A stretch of 64,000 nt of DNA, from assembly GCA_017476785.1 (NCBI GenBank), contig JAFUZD010000029.1, forward strand, positions 1 through 64,000, written 5' to 3'. The notes under the pieces were generated by a model that ran no database searches, was not told the origin of the DNA, and was given only the letters and a program-made list of their open reading frames with translations. Of the stretch, positions 42,026 to 49,673 are shown in pieces. A program made the translations under genes and the position numbers. Positions within the stretch are counted from its first letter, which is position 1; each line of letters opens with the position of its first letter. Origin of the DNA: Prevotella sp. (lineage in GTDB: Bacteria > Bacteroidota > Bacteroidia > Bacteroidales > Bacteroidaceae).

Positions 42026-43026
42026 GTTAAGGAACTGTCAGCCAAATAGCGTTCCACGTCATCCAAGACGCGGCGGAACTCGGGCGACTGCATATAGCCG
42101 GTGTGTTTCTTGAGCATCTGGCGAATGTCTTGCAGCGAGTGCTCGTAGCAAGAGAGCTCGTTGCGACGCTGGGTGTAGTGCGTGGCCGTGCGCTGTATCT
42201 CCTCCTGACGCTCCAAGCGCAGGCGGTTGCACACCTTACTGAGTATGGGCACGACGACATTGTCGAACAGCTTGTGGCCCTGCATATAGAGATAGGTGGT
42301 CTGTGGCGTGACGCCGAGCGCACGGATGTCTTCCTTCACCCGCAAGTAGGCCTCCTTATTGTCGGGGAACTGCGTCTGCAGCTGCTTCACCCGCCGGCCC
42401 ACCTTTGAGCGCAGATGGTCGATGGAGGGTTGCGGGTCGAACACGTTGAAGCCGCCGGGGTCCACCACGCGGGCAAAGTCGGAGAGCGTAAACTGAGGGT
42501 AGTTGCCCGAGCGGTAGGCCCATACCGACCAGACGAAGAGGGGGAAGATGGCCTCGCTGTACTGCCGCAGATAGTCTTCGAAGTCGAAGATGGCGTGGTC
42601 GTTGAGCGTCACCATCACACACACGTCGTGGAGCGCAGCGGCATAGCACTGATAGTTCTCGATGGCGTAGACGTAGGTGTGGAGCACGTAGGGGCTGGTG
42701 TTCACCGCGCGCGACTGCGCCGTGGCATCCCTCAGCAGGTAGTCGTAGTCGGCATCGACGCAGGCTATCATATCCGGCCCCACCTGCTGGCCCACCAGCC
42801 TCATCAGTACCGACTTCTTGCCGCGCTCCAGCTTCTCGTGCGAAGGCAGCATCACCTCGAAGTAGCGCGTGCCGTCCTCGTAGCGGCTGAGTGCCATCCG
42901 CCAGAACAAAATGTCGTCGTAGCTCTCCACATAAGCCACGATGCGCCTGCGCGCCTGCTGCGATTTCAGGCGGTTGGCCGCCTCGAAATAGCGGCTGTTG
43001 AGGTTGTCGGTCAGTCGTTTGCTCAT
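42010..43026 (-). CDS. DUF4435 (TOPRIM-like) protein, AriB-like
   Basis: The product is 338 aa, with no signal or membrane segment. The N-terminal half carries TOPRIM-type residues expected of DUF4435: E34 in VAYVESYDDILFW, D91 and D93 in ACVDADYDYLL, and E123-N124 in YAIENYQCY. A helical C-terminal half follows. DUF4435 is the effector family of the PARIS anti-phage system (AriB, a TOPRIM nuclease held by the ATPase AriA). The ATG at 43026 overlaps the ATPase stop as ATGA, giving the same gene order as AriA-AriB. Membership in PARIS proper is inference; the pair may be a wider housekeeping relative. Confidence 0.75.
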   Translation of the reverse strand: MSKRLTDNLNSRYFEAANRLKSQQARRRIVAYVESYDDILFWRMALSRYEDGTRYFEVMLPSHEKLERGKKSVLMRLVGQQVGPDMIACVDADYDYLLRDATAQSRAVNTSPYVLHTYVYAIENYQCYAAALHDVCVMVTLNDHAIFDFEDYLRQYSEAIFPLFVWSVWAYRSGNYPQFTLSDFARVVDPGGFNVFDPQPSIDHLRSKVGRRVKQLQTQFPDNKEAYLRVKEDIRALGVTPQTTYLYMQGHKLFDNVVVPILSKVCNRLRLERQEEIQRTATHYTQRRNELSCYEHSLQDIRQMLKKHTGYMQSPEFRRVLDDVERYLADSSLTQKAT

Positions 43027-43856
43027 ATCGTGATGTCGCTCACTTCGGTCACTTTGTCCAGCCATCCGCTCATTATCACGGCAGGCGAGTGGGTGGTAAG
43101 GATGAGCTGCACACGGGGGTTGAGCTCCAGTATCAGCTCAATGAGCCGCTTCTGCCACTCAAAGTGCAGCGACACCTCGGGCTCGTCCATAAACAACACA
43201 TAGGGCTGCTGGTCCTCGACGAGCACGGTGAGCAGGATGGCCAGCATCTGTTTCTCGCCGCTGGACAGCTGGTAGGGCAGCAGCGTCTCGCCAATCTGCG
43301 AGAAGCGTATCTCGTTTTCCGTGCGCACTATCTTCTTGCCCGTATCGCTGAACAGGTCGTCGATGATGTCCTGAAAGCGCTTCTTGGGCTCCGACAGCTG
43401 CTGGGCGGCAGCCGTGTTGCCCTGCTGCAGCTCGGCGATGATGCGGTTGCCGATGTTCACCTGATAGTCCAGATACTTGCGTTGCAGGTGATAGAGCTGG
43501 AAGTCGAGTGCCGACGACTTGTGGCTGGGCGCAATACTCTGCAGCTGCCCGTAGTCGCGCGCCACGCTCTCGCTGCTCACCTCGATGATAGGCGAGTCGA
43601 GCGAGCGGATGATGTCGAAGCGCACGTGCGTGGCATCAGCCGGCTCTGCGTCGATGTGTACGCCTTTGAGCAGATGGTTGGTCAGGTCGCCGTTGGTGTT
43701 GACGCTGCGCACCACCTTATTCAATATGGTACTCTTGCCCACGCCGTTGATACCGCTGAGGATGTTGACGCGCGGGTCGAGCTGCCACACGATGTGCTTC
43801 TTGCCGCTCCACAGCGCGTCGATTTCAATCCTGCGAATATATTCTGCGTATTTCAT
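43023..43856 (-). CDS. ABC-class AAA ATPase (AriA/OLD-like)
   Basis: The product is a 277-residue cytosolic ATPase of the SMC/ABC-like group used by OLD, RloC and AriA proteins. Walker A is G35-INGVGKST-43. A short helical insertion spans about residues 95-190. The signature is LSSGEKQ (197-203), Walker B is VLFMDEPEVSLH (D224, E225), and the H-loop is LTTHSP (H256). It has no nuclease domain of its own and is shorter than typical AriA. I chose ATG 43856 because the longer in-frame start crosses the promoter at 43873-43880. It is coupled to the DUF4435 gene by ATGA. Confidence 0.83.
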   Translation of the reverse strand: MKYAEYIRRIEIDALWSGKKHIVWQLDPRVNILSGINGVGKSTILNKVVRSVNTNGDLTNHLLKGVHIDAEPADATHVRFDIIRSLDSPIIEVSSESVARDYGQLQSIAPSHKSSALDFQLYHLQRKYLDYQVNIGNRIIAELQQGNTAAAQQLSEPKKRFQDIIDDLFSDTGKKIVRTENEIRFSQIGETLLPYQLSSGEKQMLAILLTVLVEDQQPYVLFMDEPEVSLHFEWQKRLIELILELNPRVQLILTTHSPAVIMSGWLDKVTEVSDITI

Positions 43857-43872
43857 AAGCCTAAGTTTTCTG

Positions 43873-43880
43873 CAAATATA
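43873..43880 (-). promoter_or_regulatory. -7 element TATATTTG of the ATPase-DUF4435 pair
   Basis: This is an exact TAnnTTTG match, 16 bases upstream of ATG 43856. Confidence 0.6.
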
Positions 43881-43925
43881 ACAAATTATTATCAATGGGC
43901 AATGAGCTATGCGCAAATATTTTCG

Positions 43926-43933
43926 TACCTTTG
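43926..43933 (+). promoter_or_regulatory. -7 element TACCTTTG of the EamA transporter gene
   Basis: This exact TAnnTTTG ends 6 bases before the ATG at 43940, predicting a leaderless transcript. Confidence 0.65.
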
Positions 43934-43939
43934 CAGCCG

Positions 43940-44884
43940 ATGAAAACAAACCGCGCGCTCATAGCGCATCTCTGTATGTTCGGAGCCTGCGCCGGCTGGG
44001 GGCTGATGGCACCAGTGGGTAAGGACGCGATGACCCACGGCTTCGACGGGCTGTCGGTGGTGACGTTCCGCGTGGCGGGAGCCTGCCTGCTGTTCTGGCT
44101 GGCATCGCTCTTTGCGCCGCGAGAACGCGTTCCACTGCGCGACAAGCTGCTGTTTGCCGGTGCCGCCGTGTTCGGACTGGTGTGCAACCAGTGCTGCTAC
44201 ACGATGGGGCTCAGCCTCACGTCGCCCATCAACGCCTCGATTGTCACCACGTCGATGCCCATCTTCGCTATGCTGCTGGCCGCCCTCATCCTGAAAGAGC
44301 CCGTCACGGGCAAGAAGGCACTGGGCGTGCTGATGGGCTGCTCGGGCGCGCTGATGCTCATCCTCACGTCGGCCGCGCACGCCAGCGATAAGGTGGGCGA
44401 CATACGGGGCGACCTGCTGTGCCTCTTCGCCCAGTTCTCCTTTGCGCTCTATCTGTCGCTCTTCAACCCGCTCATCCGCCGCTACAACGTGTTCACGGTC
44501 AACAAGTATATGTTCTCGTGGGCCACGCTGATGCTGCTGCCTTTCACGGGTGCCCACACGCTGGCCATTGCCAGCGGACCGCTGGCCGCTAAGGCGTGGG
44601 CAGAGGTGGGCTATGTGGTGGTGATAGGCACTTTCTTCTGTTACATTCTGACGATGGTAGGTCAGCGCACGCTGCGCCCCACGGTGGTCTCGGTCTACAA
44701 CTACGTGCAGCCCATTGTGTCGGTAGGTGCCTCGCTGCTGATGGGCATCGGCATCCTGAAGCCTACCCACGCGCTGGCCGTAGCACTGGTGTTCAGCGGA
44801 GTGTGGCTGGTCACCAAGTCGAAGAGCCGCCGCGACCTTGAGAAACAGCAAGCGGCAGCCGCCGAAGCAGCTGCCGCCAGATAG
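43940..44884 (+). CDS. EamA/DMT-superfamily transporter
   Basis: The product is 314 aa with ten predicted transmembrane helices in two EamA repeats. Repeat one begins MFGACAGWGLMAPVGKDAM and holds NQCCYTMGLSLTSPINASIV. Repeat two ends with TVVSVYNYVQPIVSVGASLLMG. Such proteins export small metabolites or amino acids; the substrate cannot be told. The C-terminus is a charged RRDLEKQQAAAAEAAAAR tail. ATG 43940 follows the promoter directly. A 59-bp CGCG iteron begins right after the stop codon. Confidence 0.88.
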   Translation: MKTNRALIAHLCMFGACAGWGLMAPVGKDAMTHGFDGLSVVTFRVAGACLLFWLASLFAPRERVPLRDKLLFAGAAVFGLVCNQCCYTMGLSLTSPINASIVTTSMPIFAMLLAALILKEPVTGKKALGVLMGCSGALMLILTSAAHASDKVGDIRGDLLCLFAQFSFALYLSLFNPLIRRYNVFTVNKYMFSWATLMLLPFTGAHTLAIASGPLAAKAWAEVGYVVVIGTFFCYILTMVGQRTLRPTVVSVYNYVQPIVSVGASLLMGIGILKPTHALAVALVFSGVWLVTKSKSRRDLEKQQAAAAEAAAAR

Positions 44885-44885
44885 A

Positions 44886-44944
44886 ATTTTCGCGAGAATT
44901 TTCAGAATTTTCGCGAGAATTCCCAAAATTCTCGCGAGAATTTA
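44886..44944. repeat. CGCG iteron repeat, copy B (21-bp phased)
   Basis: CGCG centres lie at 44891, 44912 and 44933, again exactly 21 bases apart. It matches copy A at 18891-18949 at 56 of 59 positions. It sits 1 base after the EamA stop and 34 bases before the 3' end of the converging oxidoreductase gene, and may double as a terminator hairpin. Confidence 0.9.
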
Positions 44945-44978
44945 TTTTCGTCCCTGTGACACGCCCCTGCCGGAAGCG

Positions 44979-46061
44979 TCACTTCAAGTCGTCTTCCGTC
45001 AGCCCGTAGCGGCTGAGAACGGTGCTGATGCGTACGGGCTGACCCGTGCGTAGGCTCTCGTCCATCGCCAGCAGCACGGCCACGGTGCCGATACCCTCTT
45101 TCAAGTCGGGATAGGCGGGCTGGCCGGTGGCTATGCACTCGGCAAAATAGTCGTATATGTTCTGGTACTCGCCGGCGTGATGGCTCTTGCCCTCGAAGCG
45201 GAAGAAGTGCTTCAGCTGGCGCTCCCACGTGATAATCTGTTCCTCGCCGTCGCGCGTGGTGACGGCATAGCGCAGGTCCATATAGTCGCCCTGCGAGCAA
45301 CCTTCGGTACCGCGCAGGATGCAGCTCATCTCGCTCTCGCGGTAGACGGGCTGGATGGGGCCGGTGTACGAGCCGCTCACCTGCGCAATGCGGCCGCTCT
45401 TGGTCTTCAGCACAAAGTGCATCGTGTCCTCGTTCTTCAGTCCGCCCTCGCGGCCGTTGCTGCTCAGCATTCCGTAGCCGAACACCTCGTCGATGTCGGG
45501 CAGATACCAGCGGATGAAGTCCACGGGATGGCTCAGTCCGCCATAGAGCCACTTGAACTCGGGGCGCAGCGACCACGGCTTGGCCAAGAACCAGCGCTGG
45601 TCGGCGTTGTACCAGCTCTCCACGGTAATCAGGTCGCCTATGAGACCGGCTTCGTAGTCCTTACGCTGGCGCTTCATCGGCTCGAAGAAGCGCGAGCTCT
45701 GGCCCACCATTACGCGGCGGTCAGTGCGTGCGGCGATGTCGAGCAGCGAGCGCGCCTCGCTGAGGTCGTCCATAAAGGGTTTGGCACATACCACGTGCTT
45801 GCCGTGGAGCAGGGCCTGCTTCACGTGCTCGGCGTGCAGATGGTCGGGGGTGTAGATGCCGATGACGTCGATCTGCGGGTCGTCGAGCATCTCCTCGTAG
45901 CGGGTGGTGTAGTGGGGAAAGTTAAACTCCTCGGCGCGCTGGCGGCAGAGCGTCTCGTTCACGTCGCAGATGGTGCGCAGCTCGTAGTGCTCGCTCTGCA
46001 GGGCAGCCGAGATGGTACTGCGGCCCTCGCCGAGTCCCAAGATTCCAATTCCAAGTTTCAT
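44979..46061 (-). CDS. Gfo/Idh/MocA family oxidoreductase
   Basis: This is an NAD(P)-dependent sugar or cyclitol oxidoreductase of 360 aa. The N-terminal Rossmann fold (GIGILGLGEGRSTISAAL, YTPDHLHAEHV) includes the family CAKPFMDDL motif, with Cys-Ala in place of the common Glu at the EKP motif. A C-terminal alpha/beta domain holds the catalytic region (GGLSHPVDFIRWYLPDI). No signal peptide is present. The substrate is unknown. It follows the FKBP lipoprotein gene by 48 bases on the same strand. Confidence 0.88.
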   Translation of the reverse strand: MKLGIGILGLGEGRSTISAALQSEHYELRTICDVNETLCRQRAEEFNFPHYTTRYEEMLDDPQIDVIGIYTPDHLHAEHVKQALLHGKHVVCAKPFMDDLSEARSLLDIAARTDRRVMVGQSSRFFEPMKRQRKDYEAGLIGDLITVESWYNADQRWFLAKPWSLRPEFKWLYGGLSHPVDFIRWYLPDIDEVFGYGMLSSNGREGGLKNEDTMHFVLKTKSGRIAQVSGSYTGPIQPVYRESEMSCILRGTEGCSQGDYMDLRYAVTTRDGEEQIITWERQLKHFFRFEGKSHHAGEYQNIYDYFAECIATGQPAYPDLKEGIGTVAVLLAMDESLRTGQPVRISTVLSRYGLTEDDLK

Positions 46062-46109
46062 CGTAGTTTTGTTTTTCCGTTTTGATTTGTTTTCTGCTGT
46101 CAGACCGCC

Positions 46110-46718
46110 TCAATCGGCTCGGTCGCCACGCTTGTCGGTCCAGAAGTCCGTCAGATAGATTTCGAATATCAGTGTGCTGTAGGCAGGAATGCTGCCATTG
46201 GCGTTTACGCCATAAGCCAGCTGATAGGGAATGTACACACGCCAATGGTCGCCGCGGTGCATATGCTGCAGAACCGTGGCAAAGCCGTCGACAAACGTAT
46301 AGTAGACGGTGCTCAGCGGCGTTGCCGTGGCCTCGTCGAACGTTCCTTGCCACGTAGTTTCAAACTGATAGCCTTCGGGATAAGACGCCGAGGGTATCAG
46401 CCGGCCGCGATAGTGAATCTGCACGCTGTCGGTCAGATAAGGGCTGGCCGTTCCCGTGCCGCTGCTGATGGGCTCCACGACGATGTAGTCGGTGGGAGCC
46501 AGCGAGGCTGAAGTCGACTTGGTATAGCTGCGAATCAGCTGATACTGGGCCGTGTTGCCCTGAGCCGTGGCATAGAGCTGGCTGAAATACTGCTCGTTGC
46601 GCGTCTGCCAGTCGGCAAACTCCTCTTCCTCGTTGTCGGCCTCGCTGCACGAAGCGAGCGCCGTCGACAGCAAAAGGGCGAGCAGGTAAAGCGGAAACCG
46701 CCTTACCATACCCTTCAT
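46110..46718 (-). CDS. FKBP-type peptidyl-prolyl isomerase lipoprotein
   Basis: The product is about 202 aa. It has a lipoprotein signal (MKGMVRRFPLYLLALLLSTALAS-C) and a C-terminal FKBP domain with VQIHYRGRLIP, VDGFATVLQHMHRGDHWRVYIPYQLAYG and IPAYSTLIFEIYL. It probably helps proline isomerisation during envelope protein folding. The start is uncertain: ATG 46718 gives a compact signal peptide, while 46742 (MRTKTYS) is also in frame and lies 6 bases after the glyS stop. The gene is downstream of glyS on the same strand. Confidence 0.88.
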   Translation of the reverse strand: MKGMVRRFPLYLLALLLSTALASCSEADNEEEEFADWQTRNEQYFSQLYATAQGNTAQYQLIRSYTKSTSASLAPTDYIVVEPISSGTGTASPYLTDSVQIHYRGRLIPSASYPEGYQFETTWQGTFDEATATPLSTVYYTFVDGFATVLQHMHRGDHWRVYIPYQLAYGVNANGSIPAYSTLIFEIYLTDFWTDKRGDRAD

Positions 46719-46747
46719 TGCACTGTATGTTTTCGTTCTCATTGTCC

Positions 46748-48289
46748 TTAAATCAGTTTCTTCAGCAGCGAGGCAATGCTCACCTTATCCTCGATGATAG
46801 AGGCCAGCGCGCTGATGTCCACGCGCTCCTGCTCCATCGTGTCGCGGAAGCGAAGCGTCACCTTGCCATCCGTGAGCGAGTCGTGGTCCACGGTGACGCA
46901 GTAGGGCGTACCGATAGCATCCTGACGACGATAGCGCTTGCCGATGGAATCCTTCTCGTCGTACTGGCAGTTGAAGTGGAACTTCAGGTCGTTGATAATC
47001 TCGCGCGCCTTCTCGGGCAGGCCGTCCTTCTTCACCAGCGGCATCACGGCCAGCTTCACCGGAGCCAGTGCGGCCGGCAGGCGCAGCACGGTGCGCGTCT
47101 CGCCGTTCTCCAGCTTCTCCTCGCAGAACGAGTGGCATATAATGGAGAGGAACATTCGGTCCACGCCGATACTGGTCTCAATGACGTAAGGCACGTAGCT
47201 CTCGCCCGACTGCGGGTCGAAGTATTTGATGCTCTTGCCCGAGAACTTCTCGTGCTGCGAGAGGTCGAAGTTGGTGCGGCTGTGGATGCCCTCCACCTCC
47301 TTAAAGCCAAACGGCATACGGAACTCGATGTCGGTGGCGGCGTTGGCATAGTGAGCCAGCTTGTCGTGGTCGTGGAAGCGATAGTTCTCAGCACCGAAGC
47401 CCAGTGCCTGATGCCACTTCATACGGGTCTCCTTCCAGCGGGGGAACCACTCCAGCTCCGTGCCCGGCTGTACGAAGAACTGCATCTCCATCTGCTCGAA
47501 CTCGCGCATACGGAAGATGAACTGGCGGGCCACTATCTCATTGCGGAAAGCCTTACCAATCTGAGCAATGCCGAAAGGTATCTTCATACGACCCGTCTTC
47601 TGCACGTTCAGATAGTTGACGAAGATGCCCTGTGCCGTCTCCGGGCGCAGATAGACCTTCATTGCGCCGTCGGCCGAAGCGCCCATCTCCGTGGAGAACA
47701 TCAGGTTGAACTGGCGCACGTCGGTCCAGTTCTTCGTGCCCGAGATGGGGTCTACTATCTCCTCGTCCACAATGATCTGCTTCAGCGCCTCGAGGTCCGG
47801 GCCCTGCATTGCGGCAGCATAGCGCTCGTGCAGTGCATCGCGCTTCTGCTTGGTCTCGGCCACGCGCGGCGAAGTCTCCAGATACTTCTGCTCGTCGAAG
47901 CTCTCGCCGAAACGCTTGCGGGCTTTCTCTACCTCCTTCTGTATCTTGTCGTCATACTTGGCAATCTGGTCTTCTATGAGCACGTCGGCACGATAGCGCT
48001 TCTTCGAGTCGCGGTTGTCAATCAGCGGGTCGTTGAAGGCATCCACGTGGCCCGAGGCTTTCCAGATGGTGGGATGCATAAAGATAGCCGAATCGATGCC
48101 CACGATGTTCTCGTGGAGCAGCACCATCGACTTCCACCAGTATTCCTTAATATTGTTTTTCATCTCTACGCCCATCTGACCGTAGTCATACACGGCGCCC
48201 AATCCGTCGTAGATGTCACTCGAGGGGAACACGAAGCCGTACTCCTTACAGTGGCTCACGATTTTCTTAAAAACATCTTCTTGTGCCAT
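46748..48289 (-). CDS. glyS: glycyl-tRNA synthetase (single-chain class II)
   Basis: This enzyme charges tRNA-Gly. The product is 513 aa, the homodimeric archaeal/eukaryal-like GlyRS found in Bacteroidetes rather than the alpha/beta E. coli form. Class II motifs are seen in GFVFPSSDIYDGLGAVYDYG (N-terminus), RPETAQGIFVNYLNV (motif 2 region), FRNEIVARQFIFRMREFEQMEMQ and ETSIGVDRMFLSII (motif 3). The anticodon-binding domain is C-terminal (APVKLAVMPLV). The promoter is at 48322-48329, and the FKBP gene probably shares the transcript. Confidence 0.96.
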   Translation of the reverse strand: MAQEDVFKKIVSHCKEYGFVFPSSDIYDGLGAVYDYGQMGVEMKNNIKEYWWKSMVLLHENIVGIDSAIFMHPTIWKASGHVDAFNDPLIDNRDSKKRYRADVLIEDQIAKYDDKIQKEVEKARKRFGESFDEQKYLETSPRVAETKQKRDALHERYAAAMQGPDLEALKQIIVDEEIVDPISGTKNWTDVRQFNLMFSTEMGASADGAMKVYLRPETAQGIFVNYLNVQKTGRMKIPFGIAQIGKAFRNEIVARQFIFRMREFEQMEMQFFVQPGTELEWFPRWKETRMKWHQALGFGAENYRFHDHDKLAHYANAATDIEFRMPFGFKEVEGIHSRTNFDLSQHEKFSGKSIKYFDPQSGESYVPYVIETSIGVDRMFLSIICHSFCEEKLENGETRTVLRLPAALAPVKLAVMPLVKKDGLPEKAREIINDLKFHFNCQYDEKDSIGKRYRRQDAIGTPYCVTVDHDSLTDGKVTLRFRDTMEQERVDISALASIIEDKVSIASLLKKLI

Positions 48290-48319
48290 AAGTCTTTGTT
48301 GTATATTTCAAAATTTGCC

Positions 48320-48413
48320 TGCAAAGGTACAAATAAATTGAGAATTAAGAATTAAGAAATGAGAATTAATTCGCTCTCGCTGCCTATAATTAAGAATTAT
48401 TTGTATCTCTGCA
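48320..48413. repeat. imperfect promoter-like inverted repeat at glyS 5' / DUF418 3'
   Basis: Arm 48320-48336 matches the reverse complement of 48397-48413 at 15 of 17 positions. The right arm encodes the last residues and stop of the DUF418 protein (LQRYK). Confidence 0.65.
48322..48329 (-). promoter_or_regulatory. -7 element TACCTTTG of glyS
   Basis: This is an exact TAnnTTTG match, 32 bases upstream of the glyS ATG at 48289. Confidence 0.6.
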
Positions 48414-49584
48414 GTGAAAAGCGGCGGCCATAGGTAAGCATTCGCCAGCCCCACTCCACCGGTCCGAAGCGGAAGCGACGCAGCCACCACTGGCAGCAGA
48501 CGACCTGCAGCACAAAGACGGCCACGGCCACCAGCTCTACCCACACCAGTCCGAGGCGCGTGCCCAGCCCCAGTCCGACGCCGTAGAACAGCAGGATGCC
48601 GACAAGCGACTGGCTCAGATAGCAAGTCAATGCCATCCGCCCGGGAGCGGCGAGGAGGCGGAACCAACGACTGTCGGGGCGGCGGAGGTAGAGCAGACAG
48701 AGCAAGACGGCATAGCCCACGGCCAGCGGCACCACGCTGAAGGCATAGAGCAGGGCGTGGACAGTGGCACCGAACGGACGGCCGGCAACGGAACTCCACG
48801 CATAGAGCACCGACAGTGGCACTCCCACGGCGAGCGACCATACTGCCACACGCCGCAGCGGCAACCGCTCCAAGCTGGCAAACAGCCGATGGCGACCTAT
48901 GAGATAGCCCAGAATGAAGAGGCCCAGCACCTTTGGCAACCGATGCCCCTCGGCAAACTCCCACATCCGCTCCACAGCCCCCTGCTGCAAGAAGGCATAC
49001 ATCTGCTGATACGACTGGGCATCGCGCAGCCAAGAGGCAAAGTTGTCGGCCGTGATACCCTTTGCAGCCGCTACGCGCCACCACGCCCCGTAGAGCGCGT
49101 CGGCACAACTGACGCCCAGTGCATCAAGCCCTATGGGCAGCAGCAACAGCAGCACTCCCACCACAGCCAGCACGCGGTCGCGCAGCCGATTCATCAGCAT
49201 TAGCAGCAGTCCGCCTACGGCATAGAGCGCAAGGATGTCGCCATTCCATACGAAGAGCAGATGCGCCACACCGATGAGCAGCAGCACCAGCATTCGCCGC
49301 CCGAAGAGGAGCAGGCTGTGGCGTTGCAGGATGAGGGCAAAGCCGATGCCGAAGAGCAGGGAGAAGAGCGTATAGAACTTGCCGTCGACCAAGAGATACT
49401 GCAAATAGTGCACGACGGTATCTACCTGCGCCGTGGGCAGTGCCGCTTGCTCGTCGGCACTGAGAAACGTCCACAGCGCAAACTCGGGGAAGTTGGCCAG
49501 CGCAATGCCCAGCAGGGCACAGCCGCGCAGCGCATCCAGAATGACGTAGCGCTCGCGCGCCGATGTCGGGCCGTTGGTTTGCAT
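48397..49584 (-). CDS. DUF418 family membrane protein
   Basis: The product is 395 aa with about ten transmembrane helices. DUF418 hallmarks are YVILDALRGCALLGIALANFPEF at the N-terminus (the acyltransferase-like DALRG motif), GKFYTLFSLLFGIGFAL, and the C-terminal half with GRMALTCYLSQSL and GPVEWGWRMLTYG. The function is not established; a membrane acyl-group role has been suggested from similarity to acyltransferases. I chose ATG 49584 because the longer in-frame start at 49599 overlaps the promoter. The last codons coincide with a promoter-like inverted repeat arm. Confidence 0.87.
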   Translation of the reverse strand: MQTNGPTSARERYVILDALRGCALLGIALANFPEFALWTFLSADEQAALPTAQVDTVVHYLQYLLVDGKFYTLFSLLFGIGFALILQRHSLLLFGRRMLVLLLIGVAHLLFVWNGDILALYAVGGLLLMLMNRLRDRVLAVVGVLLLLLPIGLDALGVSCADALYGAWWRVAAAKGITADNFASWLRDAQSYQQMYAFLQQGAVERMWEFAEGHRLPKVLGLFILGYLIGRHRLFASLERLPLRRVAVWSLAVGVPLSVLYAWSSVAGRPFGATVHALLYAFSVVPLAVGYAVLLCLLYLRRPDSRWFRLLAAPGRMALTCYLSQSLVGILLFYGVGLGLGTRLGLVWVELVAVAVFVLQVVCCQWWLRRFRFGPVEWGWRMLTYGRRFSLQRYK

Positions 49585-49596
49585 CCTTTTTGGCGG

Positions 49597-49604
49597 CAAA
49601 GGTA
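49597..49604 (-). promoter_or_regulatory. -7 element TACCTTTG of the DUF418 gene
   Basis: This exact TAnnTTTG lies 12 bases upstream of ATG 49584 and is divergent from the parC promoter. Confidence 0.6.
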
Positions 49605-49636
49605 CGCAAAATTTTGGAGTTCTCGCAAAAAAGAGC

Positions 49637-49644
49637 TAACTTTG
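49637..49644 (+). promoter_or_regulatory. -7 element TAACTTTG of parC
   Basis: This is an exact TAnnTTTG match, 29 bases before ATG 49674. Confidence 0.6.
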
Positions 49645-49673
49645 CCGAGAAAACCAATAACAAGACAATCTGT

